From Flavobacterium plurextorum (lineage in GTDB: Bacteria; Bacteroidota; Bacteroidia; Flavobacteriales; Flavobacteriaceae): DNA of 64,000 nucleotides. The stretch covers positions 1 to 64,000 of the forward strand of contig NZ_MUHD01000006.1 in assembly GCF_002217395.1 (NCBI RefSeq). Reading direction: 5' to 3'. The notes beneath the pieces are model-generated. The model was not told the DNA's origin, searched no databases, and was given only the letters and a program-made list of their open reading frames with translations. Of the stretch, positions 52,603 to 60,487 are shown one piece after another (within the stretch, counting starts at the first letter, position 1; every line of letters starts with the position of its first letter). The position numbers and the translations under genes are program-made.

Positions 52603-54276
52603 ATGATTAGAAAGTATCTATTTGTACTCTCTCTTTGCTTGGGAGATCAAATCTGCGCACAGGAAATCCATTTTAAAATTCCCGATACACTTCAAAATAA
52701 GGATTATGATTACCTCTTTGAAAGGATAGAAGAATCTGAAAAAGATAGCGTTAAAAAATCCTTATACCTTAAATCCTTTATAGTAAAATCGAAAGCAGAA
52801 AAAAATTTAGAAGAGCTCGTAAATGGCTATAAAAACTATGTCCATCACTCTCCGGAAAACATGAAACTGATCTATGTAGACAGTATGATTTACGTTGCAA
52901 AAAAGTCAAAGGATAATGCTTTGATAGGTTCAGCTTATCTTTCAAAAGGAATTGTATATTATGCCGCGAAAAAACATAATTATGCATTAGATAATTACCT
53001 TATTGCAGATAATTACATCTCTAAAACGAATGATAAGTATTTGATATATAAGGTAAAATACAATATTGCAAATATAAAATACTATCTTGGATTTTATAAT
53101 GAGGCAATTTCTTTATTTAAGGAATGTATTGATTACTTTAAAGAAAATAATGATAGGGGCTATCTGAATTCCTTACATTCTCTGGGCCTTTGTTTCAATC
53201 GTATTGGCAGCTATAGTTTATGTACAGAAACAAATGAGAAGGGATTATCTGAAGGAGAAAGACTATCTAACAATGAGATGAAAGAGTACTTTATTATCTC
53301 CGAAGGAGTTAATCAGTATTTTCGAGGCAATTATACTTTGGCTATTAGCAAAATCAACTATTCACTACCAATGATTATAAAAAACAAAGACTTTGGAAAC
53401 GAAGCTGTGGGCTATTTTTACATTGGAAAAAGTTATTGGGATCTTAAGAATCCCCAAATGGCAATACCTTATTTCAAAAAAGTAGATGCTATTTTTAATA
53501 ATAAAGGATACATCCGTCCTGATCTTCTCAATAGCTATGAATTATTAATCAGCTACTTTAAATCCCAAAAAAATCTAAAGCAACAACTTTACTATATTGA
53601 AAAACTGCTTAAAGTAAATAATATTATGAACAGCAGATACAAATACGTATCGGAAAGAATTTACAAAGACTATCATACCAAAGAATTACTGTCTCAGAAA
53701 AATAAAATTGAAAAATTATTGGAAGAGAGAAAGCGTAATGATTTTATTTCTAAGGGTATAATAGTATTTTTATTTTTATCTGTGATCTTTCTCATTTATA
53801 ATCATAGTAGGAATAAGAAAGTTTATCGGCAAAGATTTGATGATTTAATGAAAAAAAGTAAGACTGTATCTAAGTTTGAATCAAAAAACCTAAATAATGG
53901 AATTGAAGATATAAATGCAGATACTGTAATGTTTATATTGAGACTATTAGAGAAATTTGAAAAGGATAAAAAATTTTTGGTAAAAGATTTGACGGAAGCA
54001 AAACTCGCGGTTTTGTTTGACTCAAATGTAAAATATCTTTCAAAAATAATATTACATTACAGAGGAAAAAAATTTGTAAAGTACATCAATGACCTAAGGA
54101 TAGACTATTTGATAGAATTAATGAAAGAGGAAAAAAAAATTCAGAATTATACAAATAAAGCGCTATCAGAAGAAGCGGGTTTTAGTAGTATAGAACGTTT
54201 CACAAAAGCTTTTTTTTACAGAACCGGAATGCCAACCTCATATTTTATGAAAGAGCTTAAAAAAAAGGACTTATAG
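52603..54276 (+). CDS. Membrane-anchored TPR regulator with C-terminal AraC helix-turn-helix
   Basis: This 557-residue protein has a signal peptide (about 1-19, ending CAQ) and a long periplasmic TPR-like helical part (about 60-345, for example IGSAYLSKGIVYYAAKKHNYALDNYLIAD). One membrane helix follows (GIIVFLFLSVIFLIYNH, about 384-400), then a cytoplasmic AraC-type domain (DLTEAKLAVLFDSNVKYLSKIILHYRGKKFVKYINDLRIDYLIELM, then EEAGFSSIERFTKAFFYRTGMPTSYFMKEL). Such proteins sense a periplasmic signal and act on DNA at the membrane. It could control the susCD-peptidase genes 1.8 kb downstream. Confidence 0.85.
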   Translation: MIRKYLFVLSLCLGDQICAQEIHFKIPDTLQNKDYDYLFERIEESEKDSVKKSLYLKSFIVKSKAEKNLEELVNGYKNYVHHSPENMKLIYVDSMIYVAKKSKDNALIGSAYLSKGIVYYAAKKHNYALDNYLIADNYISKTNDKYLIYKVKYNIANIKYYLGFYNEAISLFKECIDYFKENNDRGYLNSLHSLGLCFNRIGSYSLCTETNEKGLSEGERLSNNEMKEYFIISEGVNQYFRGNYTLAISKINYSLPMIIKNKDFGNEAVGYFYIGKSYWDLKNPQMAIPYFKKVDAIFNNKGYIRPDLLNSYELLISYFKSQKNLKQQLYYIEKLLKVNNIMNSRYKYVSERIYKDYHTKELLSQKNKIEKLLEERKRNDFISKGIIVFLFLSVIFLIYNHSRNKKVYRQRFDDLMKKSKTVSKFESKNLNNGIEDINADTVMFILRLLEKFEKDKKFLVKDLTEAKLAVLFDSNVKYLSKIILHYRGKKFVKYINDLRIDYLIELMKEEKKIQNYTNKALSEEAGFSSIERFTKAFFYRTGMPTSYFMKELKKKDL

Positions 54277-54636
54277 ATAACCTTGCTTAAGTGAGGTCTT
54301 TAGAAATTATTCTAATTTATGTTACTTTATTAATCTTTGACATTCCTTATAAATGAAGAAAAAGGTTCTTTTTTATATTTTATCAGATCAATCGAGTTAT
54401 CTAAGTAAAATCAATTAGTTTAGTTCAGGTATATACCTACATATTGAAAATAACTAAACAATCATTTATCTACAATCTTTGGCAGAATGGTATATTTATA
54501 CTTTCACTAATCTGTCATTGTAATTTATATTTCTTGAACAGCATTTTTGTCTTTACTAACGCCCACCATTTCTGCAAAAATGCAAATCAATTCTTGTGTA
54601 TAAAAAACACAATTTTAGCTATACTAAAATTATCTC
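54277..54636. other. Gap without supported gene
   Basis: This AT-rich gap lies between converging genes. One short + ORF overlaps the XRE gene but has no coding-like composition. No strong hairpin or promoter was seen. Confidence 0.4.
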
Positions 54637-55140
54637 TCAAATCTTATAAAGATTCTTGTTTCCAAGTTTTTCTTTCTTAATCACATCATCATCAGCAAGA
54701 TTCCTCATAACACCAGCAATATCTGCAGATTTAACTTTAATATCAATTTGATTTATTCTGATAAGTTCATCTCTAATTTCAGCAATCTTTTTACCATTGA
54801 TTAAAAAAGCAGTATTTACAATATGCTTACGGATTTTCGCAGTTAATTTGGTTGCTTCTTGTCGTTCAGTAGATAATTGATTCAAAGGCTCTAACTTGAT
54901 TTTAAAATCAACTAAAGTCTCCAATGGATATTCTACAGCTTTTGCATACTCTACGTAATTATCGATGTTTTTTGCTTCACCTTTTTCAATCTTCAAAATA
55001 CTACTTTTTGATATGTTCGTCATATCAATTATATCTTTAACTGAAAAACCTTTCTCAAGTCTAAACTCCTTTAGTTTTAAACCAAGTTTCATTCTATACA
55101 TTGGAGTTTTACTCTCTTCTTTTTCAAATTTTTGAATCAT
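54637..55140 (-). CDS. XRE-family helix-turn-helix regulator
   Basis: This 167-residue protein has an N-terminal HTH_3 domain, LGLKLKEFRLEKGFSVKDIIDMTNISKSSILKIEKGEAKNIDNYVEYAKAV (about 18-68). A C-terminal region looks like a second winged helix (IRDELIRINQIDIKVKSADIAGVMRNLADDDVIKKEKLGNKNLY). Such proteins regulate mobile-element or toxin-antitoxin genes. It is divergent from a promoter-bearing gap that has no clear gene. Confidence 0.82.
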   Translation of the reverse strand: MIQKFEKEESKTPMYRMKLGLKLKEFRLEKGFSVKDIIDMTNISKSSILKIEKGEAKNIDNYVEYAKAVEYPLETLVDFKIKLEPLNQLSTERQEATKLTAKIRKHIVNTAFLINGKKIAEIRDELIRINQIDIKVKSADIAGVMRNLADDDVIKKEKLGNKNLYKI

Positions 55141-55186
55141 TATATTTAAATATTTTAATGTTATTTTGATTTTATTTTGAAACTTA

Positions 55187-55217
55187 TTTGCATGGTTAAA
55201 ATATTTTCATATATTTG
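55187..55217 (+). promoter_or_regulatory. Consensus Bacteroidota promoter with no annotated gene behind it
   Basis: TTTG (55187-55190), 19 bases, then TATATTTG (55210-55217) matches the full -33/-7 pattern. It fires to the right, away from the XRE gene. The transcript would start near 55224 and cross a short ORF and inverted repeats. Confidence 0.6.
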
Positions 55218-55260
55218 TAGTAGCGAATTGATAATTAGCCTTTTTGGCATAATTAAAACG

Positions 55261-55407
55261 ATGTTTTCTCGACTCAAAATGACCAATTTTATCTTCGAGA
55301 ATATCGTGAAGTCGCTCCATGTCAAAAAGTTTTTTACTTTTACATATGGCATGCGAGCGGTTCTCACGTTAGCTTTAGAAGATAACTTTTCAATCGAAAG
55401 ATTTTAA
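55261..55407 (+). CDS. Possible 48-residue small protein behind a strong promoter
   Basis: The ATG at 55261 opens a 48-residue frame, MFSRLKMTNFIFENIVKSLH continuing to DNFSIERF. It starts 44 bases after the consensus -7 box and ends just before an inverted-repeat segment. It is basic at the start and has no recognised family. The ORF could instead be chance within a non-coding transcript. Confidence is low. Confidence 0.3.
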   Translation: MFSRLKMTNFIFENIVKSLHVKKFFTFTYGMRAVLTLALEDNFSIERF

Positions 55408-55412
55408 AGACG

Positions 55413-55556
55413 GGTTTGGTCACCCATGAGTCTAAAGTGTGAAACCGTTCCTTGCTTTTTATGCAAGTACTATTCATACCACGAAATACATCGTTCCATA
55501 ACCATAAACTTATAAATTATGAGAACGTTTTTTTTATGCACAACGGTTACCAAACC
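55413..55556 (+). ncRNA. Possible structured RNA closed by a long-range stem
   Basis: GGTTTGGTCACC (55413-55424) pairs with GGTTACCAAACC (55545-55556) with one G-T pair. Inside are a CTTGC/GCAAG hairpin (about 55451-55466) and AAACCGTTC facing GAACGTTT, followed by a T8 run at about 55529-55535. The segment lies downstream of a consensus promoter and has no clear ORF. Beyond it, 55557-55980 holds nothing I can support. Confidence 0.35.
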
Positions 55557-55980
55557 ACCTTAGCGACCTGCTAAAAAACAATCTACCTTTTGTTTCCCAA
55601 AAACTAAACAAATATTATGTTAGGATAGTGAATCAAAGAGAAATACTCTTACTAGATACACTTTCCTAGCCAAAATTTTAGTATGGACATACTTAACTCT
55701 ACCCTGATATATAAAAGGAATTATAAAATAATAATCTCCTGCATATCTAACCTCGCCCCAAACATAAAATGCTTTTTGGGACTTATGTTTAAGCTTTTTC
55801 TATTTTAACTTGTACTTTAAAAGTATTGTCTTTATTCCTATTTTCCAAATTGTATGTTAAAATTTTTAGAGCTTGTTTAGGAAAGATAATCAAGATGAGT
55901 TTTTTTAATACCTAAATCCACGCATCTATGATATAGTAAAAAGCATTATCCTAAAAAGACTTTCAGCTTGATAAAAAAAA

Positions 55981-56016
55981 AGCTCTCTAACCCGCGATCA
56001 ACAAGTATAGAGAGCT
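55981..56016 (-). terminator. Hairpin upstream of the second susC gene
   Basis: AGCTCTCT (55981-55988) pairs with AGAGAGCT (56009-56016). On the minus strand the stem is followed by nine T residues, so it looks like a minus-strand terminator, though no minus gene ends here. On the + strand it lies in the susC leader, 44 bases before the start, and might affect translation. Confidence 0.5.
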
Positions 56017-56059
56017 GAATTAATAAAACTTTCGTTTCAAATTAACTAACCCCAAAATT

Positions 56060-59000
56060 ATGAAAACTTTTTCATTAAATAAAGGGTTGGCGGGACTTTG
56101 GTATCCGTTTATTTTCGGGTTCTACCTTTTTTGTACGCCAGCCTTAGCAAGGAATACTTTGCTATTTTCAGTTTCACAACAACAAACACAAGTCAAAGGT
56201 ATCGTAACTGATGGCAACCTTCCTCTTCCGGGAGTCAGTATTTCAGTAAAAAACCAGAAAAAAGCTGTGGCTACTGACTTTGATGGCAAATTTACAATAA
56301 CAGTGTCACCACACGATATTCTTATTTTTACTTACATTGGTTTTAAAACAATTGAAATTCCAGTTGCAGGGCGCTTAGTAATTAATGTACAAATGAAGGA
56401 AGATGCCACTTCTCTTCAGGAAGTAAAAATTAATGCAGGATATTATTCCGTTAAAGAGAGCGAACGCACGGGAAGTATAGCACGAATTACTTCAAAGGAT
56501 ATCGAAACACAGCCCGTAACTAATGTACTTGCCACGATGCAGGGTCGTATGGCAGGTGTAAATATTATACAAAATACAGGAGTTCCCGGAGGTAATTTCG
56601 ATATTAAAATCAGGGGACAAAACAGTATTCGCGTTGATGGCAATGCACCACTTTATCTTCTAGATGGTGTGCCATATGCTTCTGAAACAATTGGATACAA
56701 TCAGACCTCTACTATTTATCCATCACCTACAAGCCCTCTAAATAGCATAAATCCTGATACTATCGAAAGTATTGAAATACTCAAAGATGCAGATGCCACA
56801 GCTATATATGGTTCGAGAGGTGCTAACGGTGTGGTCCTCATCACAACTAAAAAAGGAAAAGCAGGAAAAACAACTTTTACAGTAACTGCCTCCACAGGTG
56901 CCGGAACTGTAACAAAATTCATGAAACTCATGAATACAGAGCAGTATCTAGCCATGCGAAGAGAGGCTTTTAAAAATGACGGCATTGCCTACAATTCATG
57001 GGATTATGATGTAAATGGAACATGGGACCAAAACAGATATACCGATTGGCAAAAGGAACTTATCGGTGGTACAGCCAGCATCACAGATCTGCAGGCTGCG
57101 ATTTCAGGGGGATCTGAAAAAACACAGTTCCTGATCAGTGGAAATTATCATACACAATCCAGCGTATTTCCGGGTGATTTTATTTATAGAAAAGGCGGTT
57201 CGCAATTCAATTTAAACCACCGCTCAGAAGACAATAAATTCAGGGTTACGCTCTCAGCCGGATATAACAGTCAAAACAATGATCAGCCCGCCTTTGATTT
57301 TACCTATGATGCCCGCTCACTCCCTCCTAATGCACCTGCCCTTTATGATTCTAATGGTGAACTAAACTGGGAAAACGGCACTTGGGACAATCCGCTTCGG
57401 AACCTTAATGCTGAATTTGAATCTAAAACAAATGACCTTATTGCCAATTCCGTATTATCATATGAAATATCTTCAGGTCTCTTGATTAAAAGCAATTTTG
57501 GATATACTAATTTAAGCACTGTGGAAACCCGTACAGCTCCATCGTCTGTATATAATCCTGCCTACAATATCAGCAGTGCTAATTCATCACTTTATCTAAA
57601 CAATACAGACCGCTCTTCCTGGATCATAGAACCACAGATAAGTTGGACAAAAGAATTAGGTTTAGGAAAACTGGACCTGCTCGCAGGATCAACTTTTCAA
57701 AATCAAACTACCACCCGGTTGTTTCAGTCAGGTACAGGATATAGTTCCAACAGTCTGATTTATAATCTGGCATCTGCTAAGTACATTAATGTACTACTAA
57801 ATGATGAAACCATATATAAGTATCAGGCCTTTTTTGGACGTATTAACTATAGTTTCGACAAACGTTACATCATCAACCTTACAGGCAGGCGTGATGGGTC
57901 AAGCCGTTTTGGACCAGGCAATCAATTTGCTACTTTCGGTGCCGTAGGTGTGGCATGGCTCTTCTCAAATGAGAATTTTCTAAGAAACAGCTCATGGATT
58001 AGTTTTGGAAAACTAAGATCCAGTTACGGAACAACCGGTAGTGACCAGATTGGCGATTATCAGTTCTTAAATACCTATACTACTACAGGGATAAATTATG
58101 GAGGAAATGTCGGCCTTGAGCCAACCCGGCTTTACAATGCTGATTTTGGTTGGGAAACCAACAAAAAACTAGAAGCCGCGCTTGAATTAGGTTTTTTTCA
58201 CGATAAAATATTTACAACAGCTTCATGGTATCAGAACAAATCATCTAATCAGCTCGTGGGAGTCCCACTGCCCGGAACAACTGGTTTTACCGTTCTTCAG
58301 TCAAATTTAAATGCCGAAGTTCAAAACAGCGGTTTGGAACTGACACTTAGAACCAATAACTTCAGTAATGCAAATTTTAGCTGGACAACCAGCTTCAACC
58401 TAACCTTTGCCAAGAACAAACTTCTTAGTTTTCCGGGATTAGAAAGTTCTCCCTACAGCCAGAAATATCGCCTTAATGAGCCCTTAAACATTGAGCTTGT
58501 CTACGAGTATAAAGGGGTTAATTCCCAAACAGGTGTCTATGAATTTGAAGACATTAATAAAGACGGTAAAATTACTTTTCCTGAAGACAGACAGAAAGCT
58601 GTCGATCTTAATCCAAAGTATTACGGCGGTCTGCAAAATCAGCTTCGCTATAAGAACTGGAACCTCGATTTTTTATTTCAGTTCGTCAAACAAAAAAACA
58701 GAATAAATCCAATGGGATTTGCAGGACAGATGTCCAATCAGCCTATTTCTAAAATAGATCGCTGGCAAGAGGTCGGAGACATCCCTACTTATCAATTGTA
58801 TACAACCGGTAATAATAGTGAGGCTGTAACAGCAGATTATTTATACGACAGAAGTGACGCCTCAATAACGGACGCTTCATTTATAAGAGTTAAAAACATC
58901 TCGCTTTCCTATCTATTACCCATGAGCTCAAACACAGTGCAATGTAAAATTATGCTGCAGGCTCAGAATCTTTTGACTTTTACCAAATACAAAGACGGCG

Positions 59001-59074
59001 ATCCTGAATTTACCTCGTCCGGATACTTACCGCCTCTTAAAGTGACAACTGCAGGTATTCAATTAACATTTTAA
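56060..59074 (+). CDS. SusC/RagA-type TonB-dependent receptor (second system)
   Basis: This 1004-residue receptor has a long signal region (about 1-45), a carboxypeptidase-like domain (VKGIVTDGNLPLPGVSISVKNQKKAVATDFDGKFTITV) and a plug with LYLLDGVPYAS and ILKDADATAIYGSRGANGVVLITTKKG, followed by the barrel ending IQLTF. It imports, or in some systems helps release, a large substrate across the outer membrane. A SusD gene follows by 11 bases and an S9 peptidase gene after that. This points to peptides rather than sugars as the substrate; that is inferred. Confidence 0.93.
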   Translation: MKTFSLNKGLAGLWYPFIFGFYLFCTPALARNTLLFSVSQQQTQVKGIVTDGNLPLPGVSISVKNQKKAVATDFDGKFTITVSPHDILIFTYIGFKTIEIPVAGRLVINVQMKEDATSLQEVKINAGYYSVKESERTGSIARITSKDIETQPVTNVLATMQGRMAGVNIIQNTGVPGGNFDIKIRGQNSIRVDGNAPLYLLDGVPYASETIGYNQTSTIYPSPTSPLNSINPDTIESIEILKDADATAIYGSRGANGVVLITTKKGKAGKTTFTVTASTGAGTVTKFMKLMNTEQYLAMRREAFKNDGIAYNSWDYDVNGTWDQNRYTDWQKELIGGTASITDLQAAISGGSEKTQFLISGNYHTQSSVFPGDFIYRKGGSQFNLNHRSEDNKFRVTLSAGYNSQNNDQPAFDFTYDARSLPPNAPALYDSNGELNWENGTWDNPLRNLNAEFESKTNDLIANSVLSYEISSGLLIKSNFGYTNLSTVETRTAPSSVYNPAYNISSANSSLYLNNTDRSSWIIEPQISWTKELGLGKLDLLAGSTFQNQTTTRLFQSGTGYSSNSLIYNLASAKYINVLLNDETIYKYQAFFGRINYSFDKRYIINLTGRRDGSSRFGPGNQFATFGAVGVAWLFSNENFLRNSSWISFGKLRSSYGTTGSDQIGDYQFLNTYTTTGINYGGNVGLEPTRLYNADFGWETNKKLEAALELGFFHDKIFTTASWYQNKSSNQLVGVPLPGTTGFTVLQSNLNAEVQNSGLELTLRTNNFSNANFSWTTSFNLTFAKNKLLSFPGLESSPYSQKYRLNEPLNIELVYEYKGVNSQTGVYEFEDINKDGKITFPEDRQKAVDLNPKYYGGLQNQLRYKNWNLDFLFQFVKQKNRINPMGFAGQMSNQPISKIDRWQEVGDIPTYQLYTTGNNSEAVTADYLYDRSDASITDASFIRVKNISLSYLLPMSSNTVQCKIMLQAQNLLTFTKYKDGDPEFTSSGYLPPLKVTTAGIQLTF

Positions 59075-59084
59075 AACATACTTT

Positions 59085-60473
59085 ATGAAAACATTTTATC
59101 ATATAGAAAAGCAAATGTTGTGGTTAGGAATATTGTCTTTTTTTATGAATTCCTGCGATTCTTTTGTAGAGGTAGATCTTCCCAAATCACAACTTACCAC
59201 TGTAACCGTGTTTGAGGATTATGCTACTGCTGATGCAGCCCTTACGGACATATACGCAAAAATCAGGGATAAGGGCTTACTAACCGGCAACAACAGAGGG
59301 CTGTCAAATCAGCTTGGTAACTACACAGACGAGATAATTCCTTATGGTACACCTTCAAATCCAAGTTTGAACTTTTATAACAATAGCCTTTTAGCTGAGA
59401 ATTCAGATATTGCGCAGTACTGGAACGACTCCTACAATCAGATTTATGCTGCCAATTCTTTAATGGAAGGTATAGAAGCGAGCACTAAGCTTTCAGACCA
59501 AAATAAAAAACAACTTAAAGGAGAAGCTCTTTTTATTCGCGCACTACAGCATTTTTATCTGGTCAATCTCTTTGGAGACATTCCCTACATCACAGTGACC
59601 GATTATAAAAAAAACAGTACAGTAAGCAGAATGCCTGTCAATCAGGTATATCAGAATATTATAAATGATCTGGAAAGTGCTATTGCTTTATTGCAAAATA
59701 ATTACAGCGAAATGGGAAGAATCCGCGCTGACAAATATGTTATCCATGCCTTTTTAGCCAGAGTTTACCTCTACACTAAATCTTATCCTGAGGCTGCCAA
59801 TGAAGCCTCGGCAGTTCTTAACCAGACCGATTTGTTTGCTTTGGAAAATATAGACCAAACCTTTTTAGTGGATTCAAAAGAGACCATCTGGCAGCTGCAA
59901 TCAGCAGAAGCAGGACAGAATACACAGGAAGCATCAACCTTTATATTCTTATCTGGTCCACCTGCAATTGTAGCTCTAAATGATAATCTTGTAAATTCCT
60001 TTTCAGCATCTGACCTGCGATATTCCAATTGGATTAAAGCGGTCAATGACGACACCTCAACATGGTACCATGCCTACAAGTATAAAGAGCAAAACTTTAC
60101 TTCGATCTCTAAAGAATATTCGATTGTTTTCAGGCTTGCCGAACAATATCTTATCAGAGCCGAAGCACGAGCACAGCAAGGTGATCTTATTGGTGCCAAA
60201 GAAGACTTAAACAAAATCAGACATCGAGCTGGTCTTGATGATACTTCGGCAATCACTAAAGAAGAAATCTTGGATGCTGTATTAAAGGAGAGACGATGGG
60301 AATTCTTTACCGAGTATGGACATCGTTTTTTCGATCTGAAACGCTTCAATCAAATAGATGTGGTGCTTTCAGGCAGTAAGCCGGGATGGAATGCGTCTGA
60401 TAGTTTATTCCCTCTCCCTCAGAGTGAACTAAGTTCAAATCCGAATCTTCGTCCTCAAAACCAGGGATATTAA
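59085..60473 (+). CDS. SusD/RagB-family lipoprotein (second system)
   Basis: This 462-residue protein has a lipobox-like N-terminus (LGILSFFMNSCDSFVEVDLP, Cys about 24). SusD blocks are NQIYAANSLMEGIEAS, GEALFIRALQHFYLVNLFGDIPYI, FRLAEQYLIRAEARAQQGDLIGAKEDLNKIRHRAGL and LKERRWEFFTEYGHRFFDLKRF. It completes the receptor pair with the SusC gene before it. The S9 peptidase gene starts 14 bases later, so all three are one operon. Confidence 0.93.
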   Translation: MKTFYHIEKQMLWLGILSFFMNSCDSFVEVDLPKSQLTTVTVFEDYATADAALTDIYAKIRDKGLLTGNNRGLSNQLGNYTDEIIPYGTPSNPSLNFYNNSLLAENSDIAQYWNDSYNQIYAANSLMEGIEASTKLSDQNKKQLKGEALFIRALQHFYLVNLFGDIPYITVTDYKKNSTVSRMPVNQVYQNIINDLESAIALLQNNYSEMGRIRADKYVIHAFLARVYLYTKSYPEAANEASAVLNQTDLFALENIDQTFLVDSKETIWQLQSAEAGQNTQEASTFIFLSGPPAIVALNDNLVNSFSASDLRYSNWIKAVNDDTSTWYHAYKYKEQNFTSISKEYSIVFRLAEQYLIRAEARAQQGDLIGAKEDLNKIRHRAGLDDTSAITKEEILDAVLKERRWEFFTEYGHRFFDLKRFNQIDVVLSGSKPGWNASDSLFPLPQSELSSNPNLRPQNQGY

Positions 60474-60487
60474 AATCGTTTAAGATC

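Noticed and set aside
54444..54680. Plus-strand ORF of 78 codons
   Set aside because: It runs into the 3' end of the XRE gene, is very Asn/Leu/Phe-rich, and has no family pattern; taken as chance.
55161..55367. Minus-strand ORF of 68 codons
   Set aside because: It overlaps the better supported + promoter and small ORF, has no promoter or ribosome site, and its composition is not coding-like.
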